Source of the DNA: Microcoleus sp. bin38.metabat.b11b12b14.051
Lineage (GTDB): Bacteria; Cyanobacteriota; Cyanobacteriia; Cyanobacteriales; Microcoleaceae
Assembly (NCBI RefSeq): GCF_013299165.1
Contig: NZ_JAAFKD010000011.1
Span: 141,593 to 205,592 of the forward strand
Length of the DNA stretch: 64,000 bases
Reading direction: 5' to 3'
This document shows positions 19,301-28,372 of the stretch, in pieces. Positions within the stretch are counted from its first letter, which is position 1, and each line of letters begins with the position of its first letter. The translations under genes and the position numbers were made by a program. The notes under the pieces are model-generated. The model worked only from the letters and a program-made list of their open reading frames with translations, was not told where the DNA came from and did not search any database.

Positions 19301-22261
19301 CTCTATTTTTTCTTTTTTAGTACATAAAATAATACCATACAGGACGTAACTGTAAGCAGCTAAAGCAGAATGACCGCCTTCAATGGAAAGCTGAACCATT
19401 GTTAAAGTGAGCGGTCTGATCAGGTATGGCTTGGCAATATAAATCGGCGGATATAGTGCCATCATAATTCGCAAAGCTGTTAATTGATGCTGATTCGTCA
19501 TCTCAGGAATACTGTCTAAATCCTCAATTCTTGGCAAGTCTGGCATTGGGCGATCGCTGATATTTTCAGTAAGGCAAATTCCCAGTTTTTCGAGTGCTTC
19601 TAATCCAGTATCGATCGCCTTCAGCATAAGGCTTTGTAACTGATACGAATGAATTTGCAATTCGTAGATTTTCATCTGATCGAGGGCTGTCTTTGCTTGT
19701 TGCAAGACAATCTGTGCCAAGTTGTCTAATTTCGGAAAATTAGTATTAAGATATTCTGCTTCTGCTGCTTCAATGTGAACTAATAACATTAAGTCATAGT
19801 GACTCTGCCAATGTTCTGATTTTAGCAACCCCAAACTAAAGTTTAAGTATCTAACTGCATCTACATAAGCTGTAGCTGCTTTAGCCTTTTGACCTGCCAT
19901 CAAGTTCAAATTTGCCAGTTGCTCGAGTTGACTTGGCTCGCCGATGAGTTCAGAGCCAATATTCAGGTGATTGACAATATCGAAAATATTCTCTTTTAAA
20001 GTTGATTGTGGGATTTTTTCTAGCAGAAGTTGACCAATTTTGAGATGGGTTGAGTTTTTTTCAGATTCTGGAATTAAAGAATAGGTGGCTTGTTGAACGC
20101 GATCGTGCAAAAACCTATAATCTGCCCAAGTTTCCTGGGGCGAAATGCCATCGCCATACTGGAAGAATTTGTAAGTTTCACTAATCGGTAAAATCAAACC
20201 TGACTGCAATGCTTTCCACAAATCAGCAGCAGTCTCTGTCTGCAATTTTTCCGAGACAATCGCTAGGGTTGTCAAATCAAAAGAGTTGCCAATACAAGCA
20301 GCTAACTTCAGCATTTCCTGAGTTTCCACAGGCAACTTTTGCAACTGCGCTGCCATAAACTCCACCACGTCCGAAGTGATGGCTGCTGCTGTCACCTGCA
20401 CCAGATCGCATTCCCAGTAGTGTTCTTCAAGGTTGAAACTAACGAAGGAATCGCTGTGCAGTGCCTTGAGAAACTGCGTCGCAAAAAAAGGATTTCCCTT
20501 CGTTTTTTGATATGTTAATTCTGTCAAAGGTTGGGCTAATTTTGTCCCAGAATTCAGCGTGTCTGCTACCAACTGATTGAGTTCTGCCTGATTCAGGGGT
20601 GCCAGGGTAATCGTGTTAACTATTGCTTGTGCTTTGGTGATTTCCTCCAGCGCCAGCATCAGCGGATGTGCCGGAAATACTTCATTATCTCGATAAGCGC
20701 CCAGCAACAGCAAATATCGAGTTTCGGTTTCGCCCAACAACATTTTTAGCAAATTAAGAGATGCCGAATCTGCCCACTGCAAGTCATCCAAAAATATCAC
20801 CAACGGATGCTGTTTAGTAGTAAAAACTTGAACAAAATTTTGAAACAGCAAGTTAAACCGATTCTGCGCCGCACTTCCGGATAATTCGGGCACAGGAGGC
20901 TGTTTACCAATAATCTGTTCAAGTTGGGGAATTACATCAATAATAACTTGTCCGTTTTCGCCTACAGCTTGCAGGACTTTGGTTCGCCACTGTGCGAGTT
21001 GAGCTTTACTTTCTCCCAATAGTTGCTCCATCAAATCGCGGAAAGATTGGACAAAGGCACTGAAGGGAATGTTGCGCTGCAATTGGTCGTATTTGCCTTT
21101 GATAAAGTAGCCGCGCGCTGCGATAATTGGTTTGTGAACTTCATTGATTGCGGCGGTTTTGCCAATGCCGGAAAAGCCTGCAACGAGCATTAATTCGCTG
21201 CTACCGCTAGCAACGCGATCGAACGCAGATAGCAAGGCGGCAACTTCGGCTGCTCTCCCGTAGAGTTTTTCGGGGATAATGAAGCGATCGCACCTGTCGT
21301 GTTTGGCGATCGCCAAATCTGCAATCGTTCCCGTTTGCTGCCACTGTTGCAGGCAAATTTCTAAATCGTGCTTCAATCCCAGGGCGCTTTGATAGCGATC
21401 TTCTGCATTCTTTGCCATCAATTTCGCTACAATTTCTGATAAAACTGCGGGTACTTCTGGGTTCACCTGATGGACGGGAATCGGCGAAACTGCTAAGTGA
21501 CAGTGGATTAATTCCATAGCGTCATCGCATAGAAAAGGGACTTGTCCCGCCAGCAGTTCATAAAAGGTCACTCCCAAACCATAAAAGTCGCTGCGATAAT
21601 CTATGCCGCGATTCATGCGCCCGGTTTGTTCTGGCGATAAATAGGCAAGGGTTCCTTCTAAAACGTTGAGATTTTGGATTTCCTGGGTTTCTCTCGGCAA
21701 CAGGGAAGCGATGGAAAAGTCAATTAATTTGATTTGTTTGGTTTCAGGATGAATTAAAATATTAGCAGGTTTAATATCTTTATGAATAACGCGGTGCTGG
21801 TAGAGGTGGTGCAGGATATCTGCGAGTTGAATGGCGATCGCGCTGAATGTAGCGATGTCTAGCGGGTGTCCTTGGGTAAATTGTGATACAGAAATCCCGC
21901 CAAAGTCTTCCATCACCAGCAGCCAGCCATTGCCACAATGTTCTAGGCTATAAGCTTGAATAATTCCCTGTAGCTCGATACTCTTGGCGTTTGGAGCGGT
22001 AATTCCACGCATAATCGCGTACTGATTGCGAAATTGCGCCAACTCGCTAAAGGTGGGCATTTCATTTCGCAGCAGCTTCAAAATCACCGAGTTGCGGTCA
22101 GATTCTCGAATTGCTCGATACACTAAGGTTCTGGAACCGGTGTAAATTTGTTCGGTAATTTGATATCCCGATCGGGCGATCGCGCCACCCCAACCACCAG
22201 CACTTGTATCCCAAGCTGTTTGGGCTGGATCACTGCTTGAAGAAGTTGTTGGTTTGTGCAT
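16385..22261 (-). CDS. Trifunctional Ser/Thr kinase-AAA-GAF-PAS-histidine kinase
   Basis: A 1958-aa giant signalling protein. The Ser/Thr kinase domain spans about 34-310, with Lys62, HKDIKPANI (Asp162) and DFS at 181-183 in place of DFG. A STAND/AAA ATPase follows, with Walker A GFSGIGKT (362-369) and Walker [13 protein letters not shown]. Then come a long TPR-like helical region (about 750-1350), a GAF domain (about 1390-1560), a PAS/PAC domain (about 1590-1720 region) and a histidine kinase with His1703 ([12 protein letters not shown]) and HATPase motifs ([17 protein letters not shown]). No transmembrane helix is visible, so it is cytoplasmic. It is a paralogue of the 46.7 kb gene, which lacks the PAS domain. 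Related large kinases occur in Nostoc and Oscillatoriales; the signal is unknown. Confidence 0.92.
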   Translation of the reverse strand: MHKPTTSSSSDPAQTAWDTSAGGWGGAIARSGYQITEQIYTGSRTLVYRAIRESDRNSVILKLLRNEMPTFSELAQFRNQYAIMRGITAPNAKSIELQGIIQAYSLEHCGNGWLLVMEDFGGISVSQFTQGHPLDIATFSAIAIQLADILHHLYQHRVIHKDIKPANILIHPETKQIKLIDFSIASLLPRETQEIQNLNVLEGTLAYLSPEQTGRMNRGIDYRSDFYGLGVTFYELLAGQVPFLCDDAMELIHCHLAVSPIPVHQVNPEVPAVLSEIVAKLMAKNAEDRYQSALGLKHDLEICLQQWQQTGTIADLAIAKHDRCDRFIIPEKLYGRAAEVAALLSAFDRVASGSSELMLVAGFSGIGKTAAINEVHKPIIAARGYFIKGKYDQLQRNIPFSAFVQSFRDLMEQLLGESKAQLAQWRTKVLQAVGENGQVIIDVIPQLEQIIGKQPPVPELSGSAAQNRFNLLFQNFVQVFTTKQHPLVIFLDDLQWADSASLNLLKMLLGETETRYLLLLGAYRDNEVFPAHPLMLALEEITKAQAIVNTITLAPLNQAELNQLVADTLNSGTKLAQPLTELTYQKTKGNPFFATQFLKALHSDSFVSFNLEEHYWECDLVQVTAAAITSDVVEFMAAQLQKLPVETQEMLKLAACIGNSFDLTTLAIVSEKLQTETAADLWKALQSGLILPISETYKFFQYGDGISPQETWADYRFLHDRVQQATYSLIPESEKNSTHLKIGQLLLEKIPQSTLKENIFDIVNHLNIGSELIGEPSQLEQLANLNLMAGQKAKAATAYVDAVRYLNFSLGLLKSEHWQSHYDLMLLVHIEAAEAEYLNTNFPKLDNLAQIVLQQAKTALDQMKIYELQIHSYQLQSLMLKAIDTGLEALEKLGICLTENISDRPMPDLPRIEDLDSIPEMTNQHQLTALRIMMALYPPIYIAKPYLIRPLTLTMVQLSIEGGHSALAAYSYVLYGIILCTKKEKIEHGYHAGQLALKLLDKFHAVELKAKIYVLFNGHIRFWKEPADVTISAYLEAYQSGIETGDIEWASYSCMHYCQNLFLVGQYLELVEKKQAQYLYVIVKNHHEFASYYAKIWVQIALNLQGKANDTLKLTGNDFDESLLIPLWQSNKNYMSLFALYLAKANLLYLFDDVKLALDYALMAREYIEASIGLLTIGVYNFYLSLILLAAYPQAETSQQQQYLSDVEENQENLGEWLTHAPQNFHHKYLLVEAEKFRVLGNNYQAGDLYDRAISLAKANGYIQEEALANELAAKFYLGWGKEKVASGYMQEAYYCYSRWGAKAKVEDLTARYGQLLSPILQRAQISDRHGSLTGSINTHISPEQTVSSICSSSVSKELDLNTVLKAAQALSSEIDLDKLLATLMQVIVENSGADKAALFVASDGELETAVEYLDRTIRRLSPQPVDECSNFPPAAIHYVERTLETVITDANSHPSIARDRYFTQHQPLSLLCTPILNQSKLIGVLYLENSLTKGAFTQQRIELLKLLCSQTAISLKNAQLYQQSQTYAQKLEQSLEELQLSEARYRYLTTATSQIVWLASPEGENLNTVHWRAYTGQTEEEVKGTGWLNALHPDDIEGTTKVRVEAVTKKSLYNTEYRIRGADGIYRYFAVRGVPLLAEDGSIREWIGTCTDIDARKQAEERLLHKSQQLEQTLKDLQTMQLQLVQNEKMSALGNLVAGIAHEINNPVGFLKGNIQPALDYITDLFCLLDLYQEKYPVPDAEIEDEIAAIDLDFLREDLPKLVGSMREGVDRIANISTSLRTFSRADSDIPVTFNLHEGLDSTILILKHRLKANENRPEIKVIKNYNQIPHVKCFAGQLNQVFVNLLANAIDALEESNIGRSFAEIEANPNLIAITTEFLEAEHQVLVRIKDNGTGIPESVKHHIFDHLFTTKAVGKGTGLGLAIAHQIVTEKHQGWLELNSTLGQGSEFIMALPVT

Positions 22262-22714
22262 AGGTTTTATGTGATTTGCGTTCGGGATAGTGTGACATAT
22301 TACCTAAAAATAACTCACAACTTCGCATTTGACATCGTACTTTAGAATAAATTCAGACACCAATTTCCCGGACTACAACTGTATAATTGTGCTAGCTTTT
22401 TTTATGCCCTATAAGCGAACTCAGTAATTTTACTTAACTAAATTGACACACTTTTTAACAAATTGCCTAACAGCATTTTGGGAGATAACTGAATTTTGGG
22501 GACTATTTTTATGTGAATTACACTCAATAAAAACCAATTTGATTATAGGTTTGAGCGGACGCTATCTAATACCATTTTGACAAATTGTTGCTACGCTTAT
22601 TAAGTGTATATCAATTATCTGTTACGATCATAAATCCCCGGATACGGCAGTGCCGTGTCCCTACAGATAAAAACCTCTAATTTCTTTTTTGTAGCAATGT
22701 TTTTTTAAATTGGT
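22262..22714. other. Gene-free interval upstream of giant kinase
   Basis: AT-rich, with no plausible coding frame. It probably carries the promoter of the minus-strand kinase. It ends at an abrupt junction near 22714 where homology to the 24.9-25.2 kb region begins. Confidence 0.4.
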
Positions 22715-22996
22715 ATAACCCAGAAATTCGTCATCTCAACTATCCCGCTGGAGTTCATGTCTTGGCAATTCTCAAAGACGAACAGCATTCAGAAGCAGTC
22801 GATGATGACTACTTGTTAGACGAGTGGCTGCAAGTAAGGTCGGAAATTAACCCCGATGCCGTTCATCTATGGCGTGGTAAATAAGCGAATTAACAATCAA
22901 ATCGCAGATGAACGCAAATCAAAACTAATCTGCTAAAATCTGCTAAAATCTGCGGCTGCAAAAAAACCACGAACCGCGGCGCAATTTATCCAAAAT
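22715..22996 (+). pseudogene. Truncated copy A of 24768-25055 gene tail plus acs end
   Basis: From TATAACCCAGAAATTCG to the TAA at about 22884, this repeats the last 57 or so codons of the 95-aa gene at 24768-25055 with few changes (for example HLNYPAGVHVLAILKDEQHS). It is followed by the same GATGAACGC-type spacer and by the last bases of the acs coding strand (GCGCAATTTATCCAAAA), ending near 22996. The 5' part of the gene is missing. It is a partial segmental duplicate. Confidence 0.85.
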
Positions 22997-23041
22997 AGTC
23001 AATTTTTCTAACTATATACAATTTTTAGATAAATTATAAAC

Positions 23042-23151
23042 CAATACGGTTTACTTAAGACAATTCACGGGGAAAATAATGTGATAAATAGACCCTGCGA
23101 TTGCTCTCTCTATGATCGCAATGACAAATAAACCTTAAGTGAACCGTATTG
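23042..23151. mobile_element. MITE-like element, copy 1
   Basis: 110 bp bounded by 18-bp terminal inverted repeats: CAATACGGTTTACTTAAG at 23042-23059 and CTTAAGTGAACCGTATTG at 23134-23151 (17/18 pairing). A perfect 10-bp duplication AATTATAAAC flanks it at 23032-23041 and 23152-23161. There is no coding capacity. Two further complete copies lie at 45899-46001 and 46468-46570. Non-autonomous, mobilised in trans. Confidence 0.88.
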
Positions 23152-23153
23152 AA

Positions 23154-23555
23154 TTATAAACGAATAAGAATCTCTCCATTTTTAGCATAGATAATAGCCT
23201 TCATAGGAGTAAGAAAGTCCATTCCTAGCAAACCATCAACAAAAGTGGTTGCTGGTAACGTGTAGGCAACTATAGGAAAATTTTCCACTCGCTCCCCCAA
23301 GCAATTAAACCAAGGTACAGCTACTACTGGTGCTTCGACAATACGGCCACCTGCTGATGTCCTAATTCTCCGTAAAGGATTTTGGATATCGCAACCAAGA
23401 GCTTCTAATATATTTACCCGCAAGACGGTATAACTCGATCCTGTATCAACTAACAATCTGAATTGTCTCACAGTATTGCTCGTGGTAGAAGCAGCAGCTT
23501 TTAAAACGAGTAAATTTCCGTAACGCGAACACCGATAAAGTCTTTGTGAAGTCAC
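23154..23555 (-). CDS. Retropepsin-like aspartic protease family protein
   Basis: A 133-aa single-domain protein with the retroviral-type aspartyl protease signature: the active-site motif LLVDTGSSYTVL near residue 35 (VDTGSS in place of LDTGA/S), a flap-like region, and a C-terminal VDGLLGMDFL matching the family's hydrophobic-G motif. Proteins this short act as homodimers. It starts at GTG overlapping the stop of the upstream gene by 4 nt (GTGA), so the two are coupled. Its TAA stop lies inside the target-site duplication of the adjacent MITE, which inserted immediately downstream without damaging the gene. The substrate is unknown. Confidence 0.78.
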   Translation of the reverse strand: MTSQRLYRCSRYGNLLVLKAAASTTSNTVRQFRLLVDTGSSYTVLRVNILEALGCDIQNPLRRIRTSAGGRIVEAPVVAVPWFNCLGERVENFPIVAYTLPATTFVDGLLGMDFLTPMKAIIYAKNGEILIRL

Positions 23556-23965
23556 GATATTAGGGAATAGTCATCAGGAATAGGGCCAGTATATTCTATG
23601 GAAATTGACCGGATATCTGGAAATTTTGTCAAAGCTCGGTCTATTTCGTCTCGCTCCGGTGAGTGAGCCAAAACTTCACCGCGAATCACATTCCATAAAT
23701 CGTCCGATTCAGTATCCGCAATTAGCACCCACTCGCAAGGATAGCGCTCGCGTATTTCTGCCAGAGTCAAGATTTCTGCTGTGGGTTTGTAATCAGATCC
23801 GTTATTATTTTGAATCAGAACTTGGGAGGGCTGGTTGGTTTCTAATTGAGTAATTTGTTCGTTTAATAGTTGCCAAAGTCGGCGTTTGTCTTCTGGTTTT
23901 AGGGAGGCGATCGCATCTACTAGGACTTGAAAGGGAATTGGCAACTGTACGGTTTCTGTGACCAT
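23552..23965 (-). CDS. Hypothetical protein coupled to retropepsin-like gene
   Basis: A 137-aa soluble protein. The N-terminal part (VDAIASLKPEDKRRLWQLLNEQI) resembles the short helical segments of antitoxin-like proteins. The C-terminal part (AEIRERYPCEWVLIADTESD, VIRGEVLAHSPERDEIDRAL) is a conserved cyanobacterial DUF-type region that I have seen paired with aspartyl-protease-like genes. ATG 23965 is preferred over TTG 23977. It overlaps the downstream protease gene by 4 nt, which suggests a functional two-gene unit. Function unknown. Confidence 0.68.
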   Translation of the reverse strand: MVTETVQLPIPFQVLVDAIASLKPEDKRRLWQLLNEQITQLETNQPSQVLIQNNNGSDYKPTAEILTLAEIRERYPCEWVLIADTESDDLWNVIRGEVLAHSPERDEIDRALTKFPDIRSISIEYTGPIPDDYSLIS

Positions 23966-24032
23966 GACATTTCTCAAGGTATGATAACTCTTGAATTAGC
24001 TGATATTAATATACTAACTCAAAATGAAACCG

Positions 24033-24271
24033 CAGATGAACGCAGATGAACGCAGATCAAATTACATCTGCGTTCATCCGTGTTCATCTGCTTACATCTG
24101 CGGTTGCAAAAATAAGCCTACGAACCACCGCGCAATTTATCCACAACAGTCCGATCTTCCAAGGTGGAAGTATCCCCAGAAACCTCTTCTCCGGCAGCTA
24201 AAGAACGCAGCAAACGCCGCATAATTTTACCGCTGCGCGTTTTTGGCAAGGCATCGGTAAATCGAATTTCG
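24033..24271 (-). pseudogene. Truncated copy B of the acs 3' end
   Basis: Minus-strand reading gives the last 47 or so codons of acetyl-CoA synthetase in an intact frame, including the [11 protein letters not shown] motif with the conserved lysine, ending in DKLRGGS. The GATGAACGC-type inverted-repeat spacer follows. It matches 25074-25314 at high identity, and homology stops abruptly near 24271. It has no start and is not expected to be expressed. Confidence 0.88.
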
Positions 24272-24307
24272 TCTGTCAATCAATCAAGGTTATCAATCTT
24301 GGTAAAG

Positions 24308-24451
24308 CTACTTATCTTCAACTTTTAAACTCCTAATCTGTTCGCGAATCACATCGGTTTTTGTTCTACCGCTGTTGGCGCAATAAGCTTCCAGCCTAAG
24401 CATTTCTACTTCAGGCAATCGGATGGTTAGAACTTTAACATTTTTACTCAT
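24308..24451 (-). CDS. Small ribbon-helix-helix DNA-binding protein
   Basis: A 47-aa protein: MSKNVKVLTIRLPEVEMLRL, then EAYCANSGRTKTDVIREQI and RSLKVEDK. This is the CopG/Arc-type RHH pattern: a basic beta strand (VKVLTIRLP), a helix, a turn (SGRTKTD) and a second helix. Such proteins act as dimeric repressors or as antitoxins. No toxin gene follows; the acs duplicate B lies downstream. An inverted repeat TACTGCA/TGCAGTA directly upstream (24451-24478) is a candidate operator for autoregulation. Confidence 0.72.
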   Translation of the reverse strand: MSKNVKVLTIRLPEVEMLRLEAYCANSGRTKTDVIREQIRSLKVEDK

Positions 24452-24486
24452 ACTGCAATTATACTGAAAAATGCAGTACAATTATA
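24451..24486. promoter_or_regulatory. Candidate RHH operator/promoter
   Basis: TACTGCA (24451-24457) and TGCAGTA (24472-24478) form an inverted repeat. CAATTATA also occurs as a direct repeat at 24456-24463 and 24479-24486, which on the minus strand supplies TATAAT-like -10 sequences. It overlaps the start codon of the RHH gene, consistent with autorepression. Confidence 0.45.
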
Positions 24487-24575
24487 GCAGAGAAATGCGC
24501 CTTGGCAGAATGTTGCCGCACCATGCCAAGACGACTTCCCCGAAGTTGAACGTCCAACAAAGGAGCAATTTAATT

Positions 24576-24749
24576 ATGATTCAAGATCCCGAAAAAGAAC
24601 CAGAACGCTGGGACGAGCCGATCGTTGCGGATAACCCCAGACAAGCGAAACAGGAGTGTCAAAAACGAGCCGATCGCTACCAGGTTGAATTTAGAATCTG
24701 TGACTCTACCCCGAAAAGTCGAAAATCGCCCTCAAATGTACCGTTGTAA
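24576..24749 (+). CDS. Small hypothetical protein, 57 aa
   Basis: A 57-aa hydrophilic protein (MIQDPEKEPERWDEPIVADN, then RQAKQECQKRADRYQVEFRI). AAAGGAG lies 11-17 nt upstream of the ATG, so this start is better than in-frame upstream ATGs. No family was recognised. The stop is 18 nt before the next gene, which has its own GGAG, so the two probably form a small operon. The start region is absent from duplicate A, which carries only the downstream gene's tail. Confidence 0.6.
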   Translation: MIQDPEKEPERWDEPIVADNPRQAKQECQKRADRYQVEFRICDSTPKSRKSPSNVPL

Positions 24750-24767
24750 CTACAAGGAGAAAGAGTA

Positions 24768-25055
24768 ATGGCTGTTCTCGAATGTGTAAAACCAGGTGCT
24801 AAACTCGGTCAAATTATTCTGGCCGTCGATCTGACTGTTGCCGGTGCTGTCGATCGCGTTTTAGCAAAAATTCAGGACTTGGGATATAACCCAGAAATTC
24901 GTCATGTCAACTATCCCTCTGGAGTTCATGTGTTGGCAATTCTCAAAGACGAACAGCATTCTGAAGCAGTCGATGATGACTACTTGTTAGACGAGTGGTT
25001 ACAGGTAAGATCGGAAATTAACCCAGATGCCGTTCATCTGTGGCGTGGTAAATAA
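24768..25055 (+). CDS. Hypothetical protein, 95 aa (partially duplicated)
   Basis: A 95-aa soluble protein (MAVLECVKPGAKLGQIILAV, AVDRVLAKIQDLGYNPEIRH, then HVLAILKDEQHSEAVDDDYL). AAGGAGAAAGAG precedes the ATG. No domain was recognised; the pattern suggests a small alpha/beta protein. The last 57 or so codons are repeated at 22715-22884. It converges on acs, separated by an inverted repeat of GATGAACGC units that may act as a bidirectional terminator. Confidence 0.65.
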   Translation: MAVLECVKPGAKLGQIILAVDLTVAGAVDRVLAKIQDLGYNPEIRHVNYPSGVHVLAILKDEQHSEAVDDDYLLDEWLQVRSEINPDAVHLWRGK

Positions 25056-25073
25056 GCGAATTTAACTATTAAC

Positions 25074-25148
25074 CGCAGATGAACGCAGATGAACGCGGAT
25101 CAAATTACATCTGCGTTCATCCGTGTTCATCTGCCTACATCTGTGGTT
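25074..25148. repeat. GATGAACGC inverted-repeat spacer (acs locus)
   Basis: ACCGCAGATGAACGCAGATG and its complement ATCTGCGTTCATC...CATCTGTGG can fold into a long hairpin between the convergent 24768 gene and acs. Near-identical copies lie at 24033-24107 and, shorter, at 22900-22960. Confidence 0.75.
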
Positions 25149-25160
25149 GCAAAAATAAGC

Positions 25161-27131
25161 CTACGAACCGCCGCGCAATTTATCCAAAACCGTCCGATCT
25201 TCCAAGGTTGAAGTATCCCCAGAAACCTCTTCTCCGGCGGCTAAAGAACGCAGCAAACGCCGCATGATTTTACCGCTGCGCGTTTTCGGCAAGGCATCGG
25301 TGAATCGAATTTCGCCGGGACGGGCGATCGGGCCAATCTCATTTACAACGTGCTGCTTCAACTCCTTCGCCAATGCGTCACTAGGCTGCTGTGAGTTATC
25401 CAGCGTCACAAAAGCGACAATTTCCTCACCTTTAATCTCGTCGGGTTTACCAACAACCGCAGCTTCCGCCACCGCTGGATGCGATACTAAAGCCGATTCA
25501 ACTTCCATCGTACCGAGTCGGTGTCCGGCGACATTAATCACATCATCAACGCGGCCCATTACCCAGAAATAACCATCTTTGTCCTTGTGCGCGCCGTCTC
25601 CGGCAAAGTAGACAAAATTGCCATCTTTCGGATGCAAATATTCCCAATAAGTGCGACGGAAACGATCTGGATCGTTGTAAAGTGTACGCATCATTCCCGG
25701 CCAAGGATGTTTGACAACTAAATAACCGCCGCTTTCATTAGTTACTGGTTCGCCATCTTGATCGACAATATCTGCTACAATTCCGGGGAATGGAAGGGTT
25801 GCCGAACCGGGTTTTGTCGGAATTGCACCGGGCAAAGCGGTAATCATAATTCCGCCAGTTTCTGTTTGCCACCAAGTATCAACTATGGGACAATTCGAGT
25901 TACCAATTACGCGCTGATACCACATCCAAGCTTCGGGATTGATCGGTTCGCCGACGGTTCCTAACAATCGTAAAGATGATAAATTGCGCGCGTTGGGTAA
26001 TTCTTCACCCATTTTCATGAATGTTCTGATCGCAGTGGGTGCGGTGTAGAAAACAGTGACACCGTATTTTTCGATCACATCCCAAAAACAGCCTGGGTTG
26101 GAGGCGCGCGGAGCACCTTCGTACATGAGTGTAGTCGCGCCGTTGGAAAGCGGGCCGTAGACGATGTAACTGTGGCCTGTAATCCAGCCTACGTCTGCGG
26201 TGCACCAGTAGACATCGGTGTCTTGGAGGTCGAAGATCCACTTGGTTGTCATGTGGGTGTAAAGGTTGTAGCCGCCTGTGGTGTGGACGACTCCTTTCGG
26301 TTTGCCGGTACTTCCTGAAGTGTACAGAATGAATAGCATATCTTCGCTATCCATTGGTTCGGCGGGACAATTTGCCGAGGCGTTTTTTTGCAATTCGTGC
26401 CACCAGCGATCGCGCCCCGGTTCCATTTGCACTTCTTGTTTGGTACGCTGGACGACGAGAACGTTGGTAACGCTGGGTGCAGCATTATTTGCTAATGCCT
26501 TGTCTACTTGTACTTTGAGGCCGACTGCTGCGTCTTTGCGGAAGCCACCGTCTGCGGTGATGACGAGTTTTGCTTCGCCGTCGTTGAGGCGATCGCGCAA
26601 AGCTTCTGCACTAAATCCGCCAAACACCACGCTGTGTACTGCACCGATTCTGGCACAGGCTAACATGGCGATCGCAGCTTCGGGAATCATGGGCATATAA
26701 ATGCCGACGCGATCGCCCTTTTGGACTCCCAAATCTTTGATGACATTCGCCATTTGACAGACTTCGCGGTGGAGTTGGGCGTAAGTCAGGGTACGGGAAT
26801 CTCCGGGTTCGCCTTCCCAAATCAGGGCGGCTTTGTTTTTGCGCCAGGTAGTTAAATGGCGATCGAGACAATTGTAAGAAATGTTAATTTTGCCATTGAC
26901 AAACCATTTAGCAAAAGGTGGCTGCCAGTCGAGCACGGTATCCCAGTTTTGAAACCAGTGCAATTCTTGGGTAGCGAGTTCGGCCCAGAATGCTTGGGGA
27001 TCAGCTTTCGCTTTTTCGTAGAGGGCGCGGTACTCTTCCAAGCTTTTGACGTGAGCTTTTTCAGAGAATTCTGCCGTGGGCGGGAATAGGCGTTTTTCTT
27101 GCAGAATTGATTCGATGGTATCTTGTGACAT
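25161..27131 (-). CDS. acs: Acetyl-CoA synthetase (AMP-forming)
   Basis: A 656-aa ANL-superfamily enzyme making acetyl-CoA from acetate, ATP and CoA in the cytoplasm. It shows the P-loop [15 protein letters not shown] near residue 270, [10 protein letters not shown] (A5-type motif), [20 protein letters not shown] with hinge Asp, and the C-terminal [11 protein letters not shown]. Its Lys621 is equivalent to the catalytic, acetylation-regulated lysine of Salmonella Acs. Length and N-terminus ([16 protein letters not shown]) match the family. Its 3' end is duplicated at 24.03-24.27 kb and, minimally, at 22.98 kb. Confidence 0.96.
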   Translation of the reverse strand: MSQDTIESILQEKRLFPPTAEFSEKAHVKSLEEYRALYEKAKADPQAFWAELATQELHWFQNWDTVLDWQPPFAKWFVNGKINISYNCLDRHLTTWRKNKAALIWEGEPGDSRTLTYAQLHREVCQMANVIKDLGVQKGDRVGIYMPMIPEAAIAMLACARIGAVHSVVFGGFSAEALRDRLNDGEAKLVITADGGFRKDAAVGLKVQVDKALANNAAPSVTNVLVVQRTKQEVQMEPGRDRWWHELQKNASANCPAEPMDSEDMLFILYTSGSTGKPKGVVHTTGGYNLYTHMTTKWIFDLQDTDVYWCTADVGWITGHSYIVYGPLSNGATTLMYEGAPRASNPGCFWDVIEKYGVTVFYTAPTAIRTFMKMGEELPNARNLSSLRLLGTVGEPINPEAWMWYQRVIGNSNCPIVDTWWQTETGGIMITALPGAIPTKPGSATLPFPGIVADIVDQDGEPVTNESGGYLVVKHPWPGMMRTLYNDPDRFRRTYWEYLHPKDGNFVYFAGDGAHKDKDGYFWVMGRVDDVINVAGHRLGTMEVESALVSHPAVAEAAVVGKPDEIKGEEIVAFVTLDNSQQPSDALAKELKQHVVNEIGPIARPGEIRFTDALPKTRSGKIMRRLLRSLAAGEEVSGDTSTLEDRTVLDKLRGGS

Positions 27132-27255
27132 CGCTGTTAGTTTTTAGTTCAGTTACTCTTTTCAGCTATTGTGTGCATAAATTGGGGGAAAAGTATGTTT
27201 ATTTTCCTTAAGACTTTGGAAGATTTTGTAAGTCTTGGGGATGTGTTAGAAATTA

Positions 27256-27615
27256 TTACAGTGGTAAATGCTCAATTTTATCTTGGTAGTCATCATCAAA
27301 CGATCCTTGATAAATCAAAATCAGTTCGTCAATATTTTGACCAATACTCATCTTGGAATTCAGGATAAATATTCCTGGAATATGACGATTTTGCTCTATG
27401 TGATCTGTTAAATGAACAGGCATCGAGCGACGGTTGTTGGTGACAAGAATGAACTTGTGGATTTCGCACCAGATAAGAATTTCTGGATCGAGAGTTCCTT
27501 TGGAAGGTGCTGTTAGTTCTCCGACTGCTAGAACAACCAAATCGGGATTACGCCTACGAATTTGATTAGCATAGGCAGGATCGACATTTTCATCAAATAG
27601 ATACTGGATTGCCAT
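27256..27615 (-). CDS. DUF5615-type PIN-like toxin
   Basis: A 119-aa protein with the DUF5615 architecture: IQYLFDENVDPAYANQIRRR at the N-terminus (metal-binding Asp/Glu), DPEILIWCEIHKFILVTNNR in the core, then a divergent C-terminus. It overlaps the DUF433-like gene upstream by 23 nt, the usual antitoxin-toxin order. NNR replaces the more common KDxD of the 5.4 kb homologue, so this is a different subfamily. Confidence 0.8.
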   Translation of the reverse strand: MAIQYLFDENVDPAYANQIRRRNPDLVVLAVGELTAPSKGTLDPEILIWCEIHKFILVTNNRRSMPVHLTDHIEQNRHIPGIFILNSKMSIGQNIDELILIYQGSFDDDYQDKIEHLPL

Positions 27616-27943
27616 CAGCTTTTCTCATTGCATCTCTTGCTGCTCTCAGTTTGCGGATTTTTTTAGCCGCTGGAGAAGGATTGAGACGTTGTTCTTCTCG
27701 CATTTTATCACCCCATTCCACCCATTCAGTTATGTACTGACCAATGGCTTCTTTGTTGTGCAGGTAGTACAAAATGGTGGCATAAACTTGTTCGAGGGTG
27801 AGCGATGTATAAATGTTGGCGATTTCTTCGGGAGTTCGAGCGCGAAACAGGTATTCATAAAGAATGGTTTCGATGCCAATGCGGGAACCTTTGAGCCGAA
27901 TATCGTCATGTCTCAGAAAATTGAAATAGTCTTCTAGTTGCAT
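27593..27943 (-). CDS. DUF433-like antitoxin (long form)
   Basis: A 116-aa protein with a DUF433 core (DDIRLKGSRIGIETILYEYL, RTPEEIANIYTSLTLEQVYA) followed by a basic tail (AAKKIRKLRAARDAMRKADG) absent from the 74-aa homologue at 5143-5367. The cysteine-containing CGGRPCIRG motif is replaced by RLKGSRIGI. It probably neutralises the overlapping DUF5615 toxin. It lies 27 nt downstream of the RelN-like antitoxin gene, making a possible three-gene operon. Confidence 0.8.
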   Translation of the reverse strand: MQLEDYFNFLRHDDIRLKGSRIGIETILYEYLFRARTPEEIANIYTSLTLEQVYATILYYLHNKEAIGQYITEWVEWGDKMREEQRLNPSPAAKKIRKLRAARDAMRKADGNPVSI

Positions 27944-27970
27944 AGGTAATTCGGGTTAGAAATGCTAATA

Positions 27971-28258
27971 TTATATCAGACCAAATCTGCTGGGAATGCC
28001 TCCAAGAGTCGATCGCACATCCTCAATTCCCTCCCAGATTTGGGAAACAGGAATTGTTTTGCCTGTCATTGCTTCATGCCAAGCTTGACGAAAATCTGCT
28101 AAGATTGCTTCGTTCGATTGCTCATCTTCATTGATTTCTGTTACTTCGGGAATCAGCACAATTACTTCGACTCGGCTATTGCGATATAACTTTAGCGGTT
28201 CATCAATGCACAATTGTCCTCGATCGTCGATCGTTGCCATCACTTTAATTGCTTTCAT
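27971..28258 (-). CDS. RelN-family type II antitoxin
   Basis: A 95-aa protein starting MKAIKVMATIDDRGQLCIDE with PLKLYRNSRVEVIVLIPE, the AbrB-like beta-rich N-terminus of cyanobacterial RelN-type antitoxins, and the conserved GKTIPVSQIWEGIE segment. The C-terminal tail after that is longer than I expect. A RelE-type toxin should follow but does not; a DUF433/DUF5615 pair comes next. A 24-nt fragment identical to its first eight codons lies at 30952-30975. Confidence 0.75.
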   Translation of the reverse strand: MKAIKVMATIDDRGQLCIDEPLKLYRNSRVEVIVLIPEVTEINEDEQSNEAILADFRQAWHEAMTGKTIPVSQIWEGIEDVRSTLGGIPSRFGLI

Positions 28259-28372
28259 AAAATCTACCCGATTTACTGGATCGATATTTGGTAAGATTAT
28301 ATCATAGCAAATTCGCTGGTAATGGTTTTATAATATAAGTTGTCGAAACAGTCGATCGATCGCACAAAAGCT

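Noticed and set aside
26005..26871. Several open frames of 70-140 codons within acs on both strands
   Set aside because: They lie entirely inside a strongly conserved acetyl-CoA synthetase gene and have no independent support.
28340..28372. TTG start for the HsdR_N-like gene
   Set aside because: ATG 28373 is in frame and the extra residues (from GATCGATCGC repeat sequence) show no conservation.
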